From Candidatus Barnesiella excrementigallinarum (GTDB lineage Bacteria > Bacteroidota > Bacteroidia > Bacteroidales > Barnesiellaceae): a stretch of 64,000 bases of DNA. The DNA lies in the NCBI GenBank assembly GCA_019114445.1, contig DXFL01000011.1, forward strand, positions 62,001 to 126,000. Direction: 5' to 3'. Positions 1 to 8,830 of this stretch are shown in pieces (position 1 is the stretch's first letter; each line of letters starts with the position of its first letter). The notes under the pieces were generated by a model. It was not told the DNA's origin. It made no database searches and saw only the letters and a list, made by a program, of their open reading frames with translations. The position numbers were made by a program, and so were the translations under genes.

Positions 1-1
1 T

Positions 2-508
2 GGATTTATCGGGAAAAACGGGCAGTTGATTATTCCCGGCAAAGGGTCGTTTTTCTTTTTGGGTGAGTTGGTAACGGCATTGGAACTTCCGCCCGACAGT
101 CGGGTGGCGTCGCGTTGCGGCGATTGTACACGTTGTATGGAAAGTTGTCCTACGGGAGCGTTGTCTACTCCGGGGCAGGTCGATGCCCGGTTGTGTATTT
201 CGTGCCAGACGATTGAGAACCGGGGCGAAATTCCCACATTGGTCGCCGAAAAGATGGGTAATAGGGTATATGGGTGCGACACCTGTCAGTTGTGTTGCCC
301 GTGGAATAAATCGGCTACACCTTCGTCGCACCTCGAATTTACTCCTTCCGAAGAACTCCTGTCGCTCAATACCGAGCAGTTCGAGGCGATGACTCTCGAC
401 GATTTTAACCGCTTGTTCCGCCATTCGGCTGTGAAGCGGGCGAAGTATGCCGGGTTGAAACGGAATTTCGAAATTTGGAAGAAAAACCAAAACGTTGAAA
501 AGAAGTAA
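2..508 (+). CDS. queG: Epoxyqueuosine reductase QueG, C-terminal part (start lies before the window)
   Basis: Reduces epoxyqueuosine to queuosine at the wobble base of tRNAs, the last step of queuosine synthesis, using cobalamin and two 4Fe-4S clusters. The reading frame is open from base 2, so the gene enters from the left and about 168 residues are present. The ferredoxin-like cluster motif is clear (CGDCTRCMESCP), followed by CISCQTIENRG and then CDTCQLCCPWN, the signature that separates QueG from plain ferredoxins. The C-terminal tail ends with a basic stretch. A strong hairpin terminator follows 22 bases after the stop. queA, an earlier enzyme of the same pathway, lies at 11.6 kb but is not linked in an operon. 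The family call is firm; the N-terminal cobalamin domain cannot be seen. Confidence 0.93.
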   Translation, partial: GFIGKNGQLIIPGKGSFFFLGELVTALELPPDSRVASRCGDCTRCMESCPTGALSTPGQVDARLCISCQTIENRGEIPTLVAEKMGNRVYGCDTCQLCCPWNKSATPSSHLEFTPSEELLSLNTEQFEAMTLDDFNRLFRHSAVKRAKYAGLKRNFEIWKKNQNVEKK

Positions 509-529
509 CAAGGTATTGTATTGTGAATG

Positions 530-567
530 AAAATAGGGGGATTCGCGATTGCGAATCCCCCTATTTT
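530..567. terminator. Bidirectional hairpin terminator between queG and nagB
   Basis: A perfect 17-bp inverted repeat with a 4-base GATT loop. The stem begins AAAATAGGGGG and ends CCCCCTATTTT, so either strand yields a GC-rich stem flanked by A and U tracts. It sits between the convergent ends of queG (508) and nagB (589). Confidence 0.9.
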
Positions 568-588
568 ATAATTTAAGAGCCTATATTC

Positions 589-1401
589 TTATTTCAGTAA
601 GCTGTCGGGATCGAGGTTGTTTTGCTCGATGTCGAGGAAATATTTGTAAGTTCCTACTTTCAATTCGGCCGTAGCAGCGTCGTCGCAAACGATAATGCTT
701 TTGGGGTGCATCTGCAAGGCTGTGATCGTCCACATTTGAGAAACTCCGCCCTCTACACCTTGTTGCAAGGCTCTGGCTTTGTTGTGTCCGTTAACGATGA
801 TAAGGACGTTGCGAGCCGACATAACAGTACCTACGCCAACCGTGAGAGCGGTTTTGGGCACGAGGTTGGTATCGCCGCCGAAGAAACGGGAGTTGGCGAT
901 GATGGTATCCTGTGTCAGCGTTTTTACACGGGTGCGCGAGGTGAGCGACGAACCCGGTTCGTTGAATGCGATGTGGCCGTCGGGGCCCACGCCTCCGAGG
1001 AACAACTCAATACCGCCGTAAGAAGCGATTTTAGCTTCGTAGCGGGCACATTCCTCTTCGGGGTTGGCTGCATTGCCATTGAGGATATTTACATTTTCGG
1101 GACGGATGTCGATGTGCGAGAAGAAGTTGCTCCACATGAACGTGTGATAGCTTTGTTCGTGATCTTCGGGCAGATTGCAATATTCGTCCATATTGAAAGT
1201 TACTACATTGCGGAACGACACTACACCTTTGTGGTTCAATTCAATCAAGTGTTTGTACATACCCAGAGGAGAGGATCCGGTGGGCAGGCCCAATACGAAA
1301 GGTTTTTCCTCGGTGGGTTTGAACTTATTGATGCACGATGCCACATAGTTTGCGGCCCAACGCGATACTGCATCATAGGTTGGTTCGATAATCAGTCTCA
1401 T
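589..1401 (-). CDS. nagB: Glucosamine-6-phosphate deaminase NagB
   Basis: Converts glucosamine 6-phosphate to fructose 6-phosphate and ammonia in the cytosol, feeding amino sugars into glycolysis. The 270-residue length matches the family (E. coli 266). With the start at 1401 (MRLIIEP) the catalytic residues fall at the E. coli numbers: D72 in FNMDEY, D141 and H143 in GPDGHIAF, and E148 in FNEPG. An upstream in-frame Met at 1428 would add nine residues absent from the family, so 1401 is preferred. A TAnnTTTG box on the minus strand (1426-1433) lies about 25 bases upstream. The gene is divergent from the NagB-like/PIG-L fusion at 1580, which looks like a relative that has lost these residues. 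Confidence 0.95.
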   Translation of the reverse strand: MRLIIEPTYDAVSRWAANYVASCINKFKPTEEKPFVLGLPTGSSPLGMYKHLIELNHKGVVSFRNVVTFNMDEYCNLPEDHEQSYHTFMWSNFFSHIDIRPENVNILNGNAANPEEECARYEAKIASYGGIELFLGGVGPDGHIAFNEPGSSLTSRTRVKTLTQDTIIANSRFFGGDTNLVPKTALTVGVGTVMSARNVLIIVNGHNKARALQQGVEGGVSQMWTITALQMHPKSIIVCDDAATAELKVGTYKYFLDIEQNNLDPDSLLK

Positions 1402-1579
1402 GATATGTATATATTTAGCTTTTCCCAAAAGTAATCATTTTTTGGCAAGTATCGTTGGGTGGACGAAGTTTTTGTGTATTTTTCTAAAAAAATGATTGAG
1501 TTACATGATTTTTTACCTTTTTTAGGTGGAAAAAATGTAAATAAATCATTAAGTTTGTAATTCACAAAAAACTATCGCG

Positions 1580-3562
1580 ATGAAAACAAATCTAAGTTCT
1601 CAAATTAAACTGGACCGGATTCCTAAACGGTACTATGCCCCCGACGGAGAGTTGGAGTTAGCCGCTCTTACGCGGGAGGAGAAGGTCTATACCAAAATTT
1701 TTGAAGGCTCCGAAGAGGGGTCGAAGTATATCGCTAATGATGTAGCAGAGTTAATTCACAAATGCAAGGCCGAGCATCGTCATTGCGTACTTGCCTTAGG
1801 CTCGGGAACGGGAACCCACTCCGTTTATGCCGAATTGGTTCGTATGTATCAAGCCGGAGAGGTAAGTTTCTCGAATGTTATTGTTTTCAATATCGGTGAA
1901 TATTATCCTCTTTCCGAAGGTGCTCCCGGTACAATGAGCCTCTTGAAAGAGTTGTTGCTCGACAAGGTAAATATCGATCCCGAAAATATTCATACTCCCG
2001 GCAAATTGGTATCGAAAGAAGATGTATTCCTGTATTGTAAAAAATACGAAGAGGAGATAGAGGCTTGCGGCGGAATAGACTTGGCTTTGTGCGAAATCGG
2101 TGCCGTGGGCAATTTGGCATTCAACGAGCCGGGTTCGCAGCTCAACTCTTCCTGCCGGCTCATGTTGTTGGGTAGCGATGCCCGCCACGTAGCCTATTCG
2201 CAATTCAATTCGAGCGAAAATGTTCCTCGTAGCGCCATTACATTGGGTATCTCCAACTTGATGGCTGCCCGTCGGATCATTTGCATGGCTTGGGGTGAAA
2301 CGAAAGCCCGTATCGTGAAACGTTCGATCGAGGGTGAAGTTACCGATCTTATACCTGCATCGTTTCTTCAAACTCACCGCCGTGCCAAAGTGGTGCTCGA
2401 CTTGTCGGCTGCCGAAGCACTCACTCGTATCAGCCGTCCGTGGTTGGTAACTTCGTGTGAGTGGGACGAAAAACTGATCCGTCGTGCCATCGTATGGTTG
2501 TGCAAAGTGACCAAGAAACCTATCTTGAAACTCACCGATAAAGACTACAACGACAACGGATTGAGTGAGTTGGTTGCTCTCTTCGGGTCGGCCTACAATG
2601 TGAATATCCGTATTTTCAATTCGTTGCAACATACCATTACCGGTTGGCCCGGTGGAAAACCCAATGCCGACGATACCTTCCGTCCAGAGCGTGCAAAACC
2701 TTATCCCAAACGGGTTATCGTTTTCAGTCCGCACCCCGATGACGATGTGATTTCGATGGGTGGTACATTGCAACGTTTGGCCGATCAAAAACACGATGTG
2801 CATGTAGCCTACGAAACTTCGGGTAATATTGCAGTGGGCGATGAGGATATGATGCGTTATATCATGCTTATTGATAATATTGCCAAAAAATTCCAGTTCG
2901 ATACACCTGAGTTATTGAAGAAGAGTAACGAAATACACAAATTCATCAACAAGAAAAAAGACGGTGAATCGGATACACCCGATATTCGTTACATCAAAAC
3001 GATGATTCGTCAGGGCGAAGCTCGCACTGCTTGCAACTACATTGGGATAAAACCGCAAAATGTACACTTCCTGGGTCTTCCTTTCTACGAAACGGGTACG
3101 ATTAAGAAAGGCGACCTTTCGGAGGCCGATATTCAAATCGTGAGAGAGTTGATCGAGTCGGTGAAACCTCATCAAATTTTTGTTGCCGGTGACTTGGCCG
3201 ACCCGCACGGAACTCACAAGGTTTGTCTCGATGCCGTATTGGCCGCTATCGACGAGATTAAAGATGAGGATTGGATGAAAGATTGCCGCATTTGGATGTA
3301 CCGCGGTGCTTGGGCCGAATGGGAAATCGACCACATCGAAATGGCTGTGCCCCTGAGCCCCGAAGAGCTGCGTCAGAAACGTAACTCTATCCTCAAACAC
3401 CAGTCGCAGATGGAGAGCGCGCCTTTCTTGGGCGACGACGAGCGTCTCTTCTGGCAACGTGCCGAGGATCGTAACAAAGCCACGGCCGATCTTTATGCCA
3501 GTCTTGGTTTGGCTTCTTACGAAGCTATCGAGGCCTTTGTGGAGTATCACCCCATACGGTAA
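1580..3562 (+). CDS. NagB-like domain fused to a PIG-L deacetylase domain (deaminase-like protein)
   Basis: A 660-residue two-domain protein. Residues 30-290 follow the NagB fold, but the catalytic residues seen in the neighbouring nagB are replaced: D72 becomes G106 (FNIGEY), D141 becomes V176 and H143 becomes N178, while the glutamate in FNEPG (E183) stays. Residues about 378-655 are a PIG-L/LmbE zinc deacetylase domain with HPDDD at 385-389 and a second metal site DPHGTHK. PIG-L enzymes remove acetyl groups from N-acetylglucosaminyl compounds. Such fusions are common in Bacteroidota and are often annotated as NagB; from the residues, I infer that only the C-terminal domain is catalytic and the N-terminal one may bind sugar phosphate. 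A TAAGTTTG box at 1550-1557 lies 22 bases before the start. Confidence 0.88.
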   Translation: MKTNLSSQIKLDRIPKRYYAPDGELELAALTREEKVYTKIFEGSEEGSKYIANDVAELIHKCKAEHRHCVLALGSGTGTHSVYAELVRMYQAGEVSFSNVIVFNIGEYYPLSEGAPGTMSLLKELLLDKVNIDPENIHTPGKLVSKEDVFLYCKKYEEEIEACGGIDLALCEIGAVGNLAFNEPGSQLNSSCRLMLLGSDARHVAYSQFNSSENVPRSAITLGISNLMAARRIICMAWGETKARIVKRSIEGEVTDLIPASFLQTHRRAKVVLDLSAAEALTRISRPWLVTSCEWDEKLIRRAIVWLCKVTKKPILKLTDKDYNDNGLSELVALFGSAYNVNIRIFNSLQHTITGWPGGKPNADDTFRPERAKPYPKRVIVFSPHPDDDVISMGGTLQRLADQKHDVHVAYETSGNIAVGDEDMMRYIMLIDNIAKKFQFDTPELLKKSNEIHKFINKKKDGESDTPDIRYIKTMIRQGEARTACNYIGIKPQNVHFLGLPFYETGTIKKGDLSEADIQIVRELIESVKPHQIFVAGDLADPHGTHKVCLDAVLAAIDEIKDEDWMKDCRIWMYRGAWAEWEIDHIEMAVPLSPEELRQKRNSILKHQSQMESAPFLGDDERLFWQRAEDRNKATADLYASLGLASYEAIEAFVEYHPIR

Positions 3563-3580
3563 TTTATATTCCGGTATAGC

Positions 3581-3614
3581 AAAAGGGAGGCGGTTTTTAC
3601 TGTCTCCCTTTTTT
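3581..3614 (+). terminator. Terminator after the NagB-like/PIG-L gene
   Basis: Stem AAAAGGGAG (3581-3589) pairs with CTCCCTTTT (3604-3612), followed by further T residues. It lies 18 bases after the stop codon at 3562. Confidence 0.8.
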
Positions 3615-3647
3615 GTTATGGGTATTTCTGTGGGATAGAGGTGCCAT

Positions 3648-3684
3648 AAAAAAACGACGGGAATCGCGTTAACGACCCCCGTCG
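3648..3684 (-). terminator. Terminator of the CoA-transferase gene
   Basis: CGACGGG (3655-3661) pairs with CCCGTCG (3678-3684). On the minus strand the stem is followed by seven T residues (A run at 3648-3654), as expected for a terminator downstream of the gene ending at 3712. Confidence 0.8.
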
Positions 3685-3711
3685 AATGTATGCTATTATT
3701 GTCGATACTGT

Positions 3712-5202
3712 TTATTGATAGTTGGCCCAGTCGGTAAGAGCCATATCGCCCGATTTCAAGAATTCGTTGTGGAATCCGAACGCCGCATTCAAGTTGTGCG
3801 GAGTATGTCCTTTACCCAGTTTGAGGTAATCCCACAAGAGTTGTTTATACATGGGGTGAGCACAGTTCTCGATAATGGCTTGTGCCCGTTGTATGGGCGA
3901 TTTTCCTCTCAAATCGGCCACGCCCTGTTCGGTAATGATTACCTGTACCGAGTGTTCGCTGTGGTCGAGGTGCGATACCATAGGAACGATGGCGCTGATT
4001 TTTCCGCCTTTGGCTACGGAGGGACAAGTGAAAATCGACAGGTAGGCATTGCGGGTGAAGTCGCCCGATCCACCTATTCCGTTCATCATTTTGGTTCCGG
4101 TCACATGGGTTGAATTTACGTTACCGAAGATGTCGACTTCGAGTGCCGTATTCATGGTGATAAGACCCAGTCGGCGAACCACTTCGGGGTTGTTCGAGAT
4201 TTCACCCGGGCGCATGATCACTTTGTCGTGGAAGAACCCGATGTTTTGGAATACTTCGTTCATCTTTTCGTCGCTCACGGTCAGTGAACAGCAGCTGGCG
4301 AACTTGCATTTTCCCTCTTTCATCAGGTCGATTACGGCATCTTGTACCACTTCGGTGTACATTTCGAAGGCGGGGATATCGGGATTGGAACCTAAGCAGC
4401 CCAATACCGCGTTGGCAATGTTACCTACGCCCGATTGCAATGGCAGGAATTGAGGCGGTATAAGTCCGGCTTTAAGTTGGTGTACGAGGAAATCACATAC
4501 GTTGTTCCCGATTTTCATGGTGGTTTCATCGACCGGTGAGAAGGGTTTCACGCCGTCGCGTTTGTCGCTCTCGACGATACCCACGATTTTTTTGGGGTCT
4601 ACTTTTACTACGGGGACACCGATACGGTCGCTCGGTTTATAAATAGGAATCTCGCGACGATAAGGCGGGTCGAGTGGCTGGTAAATGTCGTGCATACCCC
4701 GCAATTCTTTGGGGTCGTGGTGGTTCAGCTCGATAATGATTTTGTCGGCCAATGCACAGAAAGTAGGGGTGGCTCCTACGCCCGGACCTAACAGAATTTC
4801 GCCATCGGGGCTCACTTCGGTAGCTTCGATAACGGCTACGTTTATTTTCCCAAGAGCCCCATAGCGGAGATTTTGTGCAAGATGCGACAAGTGCATATCG
4901 AAATAGTCTATTTCGTTTTCGTTGATAGCCCCTCGCATATCCTTGTGCGATTGGTAAGGAGTGCGTCGTTTAATTGCTTTGGCGCGGCTTAAAGCTCCGT
5001 CGACATAATCGTTGGTTGAAGCTCCGGTATAGACGCCAATTTGGAACGGCCGACCGGCGGCGTGTTCTGCTTCGGCTTTTTCGGCAAGTGCTACCGATAC
5101 CACTTTGGGTGTACCGGCTGCGGTGAATCCGCTAAATCCCACATTGTCGTTGTGATGAATAAGTTCAGCCGCTTCAGCTGCGGTAATAAAATTAAATGCC
5201 AT
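3712..5202 (-). CDS. Acetyl-CoA hydrolase/transferase family protein (succinate- or propionate-type CoA-transferase)
   Basis: A cytosolic CoA-transferase of 496 residues in the Ach1/Cat1/AarC/ScpC family, which moves CoA between carboxylic acids such as acetyl-, propionyl- and succinyl-CoA. The catalytic glutamate is E284 in MYTEVVQD, and the glycine loop GIGGSGDF that forms the oxyanion hole and CoA site is present near residue 380. Start at 5202 (MAFNFITAAEA) matches the usual N-terminus. In Bacteroidales that make propionate by the succinate route, a propionyl-CoA:succinate CoA-transferase would fit, but the residues do not fix the acid substrate, so no symbol is given. The gene stands alone, with its own terminator. 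Confidence 0.88.
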   Translation of the reverse strand: MAFNFITAAEAAELIHHNDNVGFSGFTAAGTPKVVSVALAEKAEAEHAAGRPFQIGVYTGASTNDYVDGALSRAKAIKRRTPYQSHKDMRGAINENEIDYFDMHLSHLAQNLRYGALGKINVAVIEATEVSPDGEILLGPGVGATPTFCALADKIIIELNHHDPKELRGMHDIYQPLDPPYRREIPIYKPSDRIGVPVVKVDPKKIVGIVESDKRDGVKPFSPVDETTMKIGNNVCDFLVHQLKAGLIPPQFLPLQSGVGNIANAVLGCLGSNPDIPAFEMYTEVVQDAVIDLMKEGKCKFASCCSLTVSDEKMNEVFQNIGFFHDKVIMRPGEISNNPEVVRRLGLITMNTALEVDIFGNVNSTHVTGTKMMNGIGGSGDFTRNAYLSIFTCPSVAKGGKISAIVPMVSHLDHSEHSVQVIITEQGVADLRGKSPIQRAQAIIENCAHPMYKQLLWDYLKLGKGHTPHNLNAAFGFHNEFLKSGDMALTDWANYQ

Positions 5203-5264
5203 ATCTGTGAAAAATTTTGTTGTTGTTTTTGTGTCGGTTTATATAGTTAAGGTTTTTGGGTAAG

Positions 5265-5798
5265 TCAATATTTTCGGTTTAATATTTCTGATGCGATGAC
5301 GGCTTTGCGCCAATCTATCTCTTGAATGTTCATAATGGGCTCTTCGGCGATTTCGTATCCGGTGGAAGGTGCGGTTACGGGTTTTGCCGACGGAATGGTC
5401 TCGCGAGGCGTAACAAGGGGATTTTCCACTTGTGGAGCGGTAAATGCAACAGCCGGTTCGGATTCCCGTCTTATCGCCGGGGTTTTGGGTCGTTTAACCG
5501 GTTCGTCCACGGGGACAGGCTTTGGAGCTTTGGGTATATAGTCGTCGTCGACCTGCGGTTGCGAGGCTTCGGCCTCTTCCCGGGCTTTACGTAGTTCCTT
5601 GAAAATATCGTCGAGGGTTAGTGTGCGAGATTCGTCCCAGGGTTCTTCCGGCAAAGGCTGAGTATTGGGCACCCTGTTTTGTATGGGCTTTCTTTTCGGT
5701 TGATTTTTAGAGCTTTGTTGCTTTTTCGAACCAGTGAGGTTGATGGTGAAAATGATCACCCCAATGATTATAGCGACGATTATCTCTGAAAAATCCAT
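5265..5798 (-). CDS. Membrane-anchored proline-rich protein of unknown function
   Basis: A 177-residue protein not assigned to a named family. One membrane helix lies at residues 5-22, followed directly by basic residues (GSKKQ), so the rest is probably cytoplasmic. The middle (30-150) is rich in Pro, Lys and Glu with low complexity and looks disordered; a short helical charged stretch (DIFKELRKAREEAE) lies near 65. The C-terminus ends in a compact motif, IDWRKAVIASEILNRKY, which looks like the conserved part and may be a docking peptide. A good promoter (5821-5852) gives a leader of about 20 bases. The neighbour downstream is the CoA-transferase, 62 bases away, perhaps co-transcribed. No function is proposed. 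Confidence 0.7.
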   Translation of the reverse strand: MDFSEIIVAIIIGVIIFTINLTGSKKQQSSKNQPKRKPIQNRVPNTQPLPEEPWDESRTLTLDDIFKELRKAREEAEASQPQVDDDYIPKAPKPVPVDEPVKRPKTPAIRRESEPAVAFTAPQVENPLVTPRETIPSAKPVTAPSTGYEIAEEPIMNIQEIDWRKAVIASEILNRKY

Positions 5799-5820
5799 CT
5801 CTTTTTATTATTTTTGTCCT

Positions 5821-5852
5821 CAAATATAGGGCTTTATTGAGAATCTTCCAAA
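5821..5852 (-). promoter_or_regulatory. Bacteroidota-type promoter for the proline-rich membrane protein
   Basis: Minus strand TTTG (5849-5852), 20-base spacer, TATATTTG (5821-5828). This matches the TTTG / TAnnTTTG consensus of the Bacteroidota primary sigma factor. The start codon is at 5798. Confidence 0.75.
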
Positions 5853-6059
5853 TTTTGGAGCGCTATAAAATAACTAAGAGCTGTTTCTCAACAACTCTTA
5901 GCCGATTTAACCTAAACCTTAACTATGAAAAAATTTCATGTAATGTATATGCAAAGAAAAACAATATTTTTTTAAAAACAAATTTTTTAGATAAAAATAT
6001 TACTTTTTTTGTTTGTTTTGTTGATAAATTAAAATTAAATAGAGGAAAAATCAAATAGA

Positions 6060-7430
6060 ATGAAAACTATATCGACTCCTGAGATGCCGAAAGGAAAAGA
6101 TAGCATAGAGAAGAAATTGTTTATAGAGACCTATGGCTGCCAAATGAACGTGGCCGATAGCGAGGTGGTGGCGTCGATCATGCAGATGGCCGGGTATGTG
6201 CTTTGCGACAAGATCGAAGATGCCGATGCGATTTTTGTCAACACCTGCTCTATCCGCGACAATGCCGAACAGAAAGTTCTTTCGCGATTGGCCTATTTCC
6301 ATTCGTTGCGTAAGCACCGCAAATCGTTGGTGATCGGGGTGCTGGGTTGTATGGCCGAACGGGTGCGCGAACAGTTGATTGCCGAAAACGGTGTCGATTT
6401 GGTCGCCGGTCCCGACTCGTATCTCGATTTGCCCAATTTGGTCGCCGCTGCCGAGCGGGGCGAAAAGGCTGTGAATGTAGATTTGTCGACGACCGAGACT
6501 TATCGCGAAGTGATTCCTTCCCGAATCGGGCTTAATCGCATTTCGGGATTTATCTCTATCATGCGAGGGTGCAACAATTTTTGTTCCTATTGCATTGTCC
6601 CTTATACCCGTGGGCGTGAGCGCAGTCGCGAGCCTGAGAGTATACTGGGCGAATTGGCCGACCTTAAAGCGAAAGGTTTCAAGGAGGTGACTTTGCTGGG
6701 ACAAAATGTGAATTCATATCGTTACGAGCGGGAAGATGGTACGGTGGTCGACTTTCCTGCATTATTGGCGTTGGTGGCGCAGGCTGCCGGCGATATGCGG
6801 GTTCGTTTTACCACGTCGCACCCTAAGGACATGAGCGACGAGACGTTGAAGGTTATAGCCGCTTATCCCAATTTGTGCCGGCATATACATTTGCCTGTAC
6901 AGTCGGGGAGCAACCGCATACTCAAACTGATGAACCGGAAATATACTCGCGAATGGTATCTCGACCGGATTGCCGCGATTCGTCGCATTTTGCCCGATTG
7001 CGGGATTACGACCGATATGTTCAGCGGGTTCCATTCCGAAACCGAATCCGACTTCGAAGAGACCCTCTCGCTTATGCGAGAAGTGGGCTTCGACTCCTCG
7101 TTCCTCTTCAAATACTCCGAGCGTCCCGGAACTTATGCGGCCAAACATTTGCCCGACGATATTCCCGAAGAGGTGAAGATTGCCCGTTTGCAACGTATGA
7201 TCGATTTGCAGAACGAACTCTCCCTTGAAAGCAATCGCCGCGATATCGACAAAGAGTTTGAAGTATTGGTCGAAGGTTTTTCGAAGCGATCGAGGGAACG
7301 GCTCTTCGGCCGGACTTCGCAGAATAAGGTCGTGGTTTTTGACAAGGGGAATCACCATATAGGCCAGTTGGTACGGGTGAAAGTAACCGATGCTTCGTCG
7401 GCTACCCTTTTGGGCGAAGCGTTGGATTGA
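6060..7430 (+). CDS. miaB: tRNA-2-methylthio-N6-dimethylallyladenosine synthase MiaB
   Basis: A radical-SAM methylthiotransferase that adds a methylthio group to i6A37 in tRNAs reading codons that begin with U. The 456-residue protein has the three domains in order. The N-terminal UPF0004 domain has cluster cysteines C27 (YGCQMN), C63 (NTCSIR) and C97 (LGCMAE). The radical-SAM core has C171, C175 and C178 in CNNFCSYC. A TRAM domain for tRNA binding fills about 380-456. The sequence YGCQMN and the overall length favour MiaB over the related RimO. The 260-base AT-rich stretch upstream separates it from the divergent gene at 5798. The next gene starts 19 bases after the stop. Confidence 0.95.
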   Translation: MKTISTPEMPKGKDSIEKKLFIETYGCQMNVADSEVVASIMQMAGYVLCDKIEDADAIFVNTCSIRDNAEQKVLSRLAYFHSLRKHRKSLVIGVLGCMAERVREQLIAENGVDLVAGPDSYLDLPNLVAAAERGEKAVNVDLSTTETYREVIPSRIGLNRISGFISIMRGCNNFCSYCIVPYTRGRERSREPESILGELADLKAKGFKEVTLLGQNVNSYRYEREDGTVVDFPALLALVAQAAGDMRVRFTTSHPKDMSDETLKVIAAYPNLCRHIHLPVQSGSNRILKLMNRKYTREWYLDRIAAIRRILPDCGITTDMFSGFHSETESDFEETLSLMREVGFDSSFLFKYSERPGTYAAKHLPDDIPEEVKIARLQRMIDLQNELSLESNRRDIDKEFEVLVEGFSKRSRERLFGRTSQNKVVVFDKGNHHIGQLVRVKVTDASSATLLGEALD

Positions 7431-7449
7431 ACAAAAACTCGAAAGTCGC

Positions 7450-8640
7450 ATGGAACAAGTGGTTAAAGATAAACTGTGGACTCGAAGTTTCTGTGCCGTA
7501 GCGGCCGGGAACTTCTTGCTTTTTTTCGCGTTCTACCTGCTGTTGCCGGTGCTTCCCATGTATTTGAGCGAGGCATTTGCCGCCAACCGTTCTACGGCCG
7601 GTTTTATTCTCTCGTCCTATACCATTACCGCCCTTATGATCCGTCCCTTTGCCGGTTATATGGTCGATACCTTTCCCCGCAAGCGGTTGCTGCTTATCTG
7701 TTATTTTGTGTTTCTCCTCTTTTTCGGAGGGTATCTGTTGGCTGGGACATTACTCTTGTTTGCCATTATCCGAGCCGGTCATGGGGTAGCATTCGGGCTT
7801 CTTACCGTATCGAACAGTACGGTGGCGATTGACGTTATGCCCTCCTCCCGACGGGGCGAAGGGATAGGTTATTATGGGGTAAGCAATAATTTGGCGATGG
7901 CTATTGGACCCACTTTGTCGCTTTATATTCACGATGCGTATGCCAATTTCGATTACATCTTTTTGCTTTCGATGGTTTCGGCTACGATAGGCTTGCTGTG
8001 CGTGTCGACCATTAAAATGCCCTATCGTCGGGATCCTGTTCCCGAAAAACCGCCGGTTTCGCTCGACCGCTTTTTGTTGTTGAAGGGGATGCCCGAAGCA
8101 TTGACCCTTATCTTTTTTTCGTTCAGCTACGGTGTGCTTTCGACTTATCTCGCCGTTTACGGGAAAGAGGAGTTGGGTATTGAGTCGGGGGCTGGATTCT
8201 TTTTCGTTCTGTTGGCGATAGGACTTATCTTGTCGCGGCTTACTTCGGGACAATGGCTCAACCGAGGATTCGTTACCCGCAATATTTTTGTGGGAATGCT
8301 GTTGTCGATTCTTGGCTATCTTATTTTTGTGGCGATAAGAAACGAGTGGGGCTACTATGGTGCGGCTTTGGTTTTGGGATTGGGATATGGCTGTATATGC
8401 CCGGCATATCAAACCATGTTTATCAATTTAGCCCCTAACAGCCAGCGGGGAACAGCAAATTCTACCTACTTGACAGCTTGGGATTTAGGTGTAGGTCTGG
8501 GGGTACTTATCGGCGGGCAGATTGCCGAAATATTCAACTATGCCACAGCTTATGCCACTTCTTGTTTGCTGTGTGCAGTAGGCTATCTCATTTTCAGATT
8601 GAAAACTGCGTCGCATTTCGAAAAATATAAGTTGAGATAG
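7450..8640 (+). CDS. MFS transporter (12-helix, substrate unknown)
   Basis: A 396-residue major facilitator superfamily permease with about twelve hydrophobic segments in two halves. The first-half MFS signature is recognisable around residues 65-80 (AGYMVDTFPRKRLL), and a second-half equivalent is near GQWLNRGF. The frame is open back to 7390 inside miaB, but the Met at 7450 (MEQVVKDKLW) gives a normal cytoplasmic N-terminus and avoids the overlap. The sequence resembles the arabinose/drug efflux group, for which the natural substrate is seldom known. The 19-base gap to miaB suggests co-transcription, without an obvious functional link. Confidence 0.85.
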   Translation: MEQVVKDKLWTRSFCAVAAGNFLLFFAFYLLLPVLPMYLSEAFAANRSTAGFILSSYTITALMIRPFAGYMVDTFPRKRLLLICYFVFLLFFGGYLLAGTLLLFAIIRAGHGVAFGLLTVSNSTVAIDVMPSSRRGEGIGYYGVSNNLAMAIGPTLSLYIHDAYANFDYIFLLSMVSATIGLLCVSTIKMPYRRDPVPEKPPVSLDRFLLLKGMPEALTLIFFSFSYGVLSTYLAVYGKEELGIESGAGFFFVLLAIGLILSRLTSGQWLNRGFVTRNIFVGMLLSILGYLIFVAIRNEWGYYGAALVLGLGYGCICPAYQTMFINLAPNSQRGTANSTYLTAWDLGVGLGVLIGGQIAEIFNYATAYATSCLLCAVGYLIFRLKTASHFEKYKLR

Positions 8641-8830
8641 AAAATATTAAAATATGTGAATAAAAAGAGCAAATTCAGCTATATAGAGTTTATTTTGCAT
8701 AAAATTTGGGCTAAAAATATCCCTCTGCTTTTGGGAGGCTAAAAAGGGGAGGGATAACAACGTCGAAATGGTTATAAACAGGGGTACGAACCTTTTGTAA
8801 AACAACAGTTGATTTTGGTAAAAAAGAGAT

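Noticed and set aside
622-1434. A 270-codon plus-strand frame opposite nagB.
   Set aside because: It is the antisense shadow of nagB; the nagB frame has all catalytic residues and the opposite frame has no recognisable domain.
5837-6058. A 73-codon plus-strand frame in the AT-rich gap before miaB.
   Set aside because: Very AT-rich, low-complexity composition (Lys, Asn, Phe) typical of non-coding DNA; no promoter or family support. The gap also holds an imperfect hairpin (CTAAGAG...CTCTTAG, 5874-5901) without a T run.
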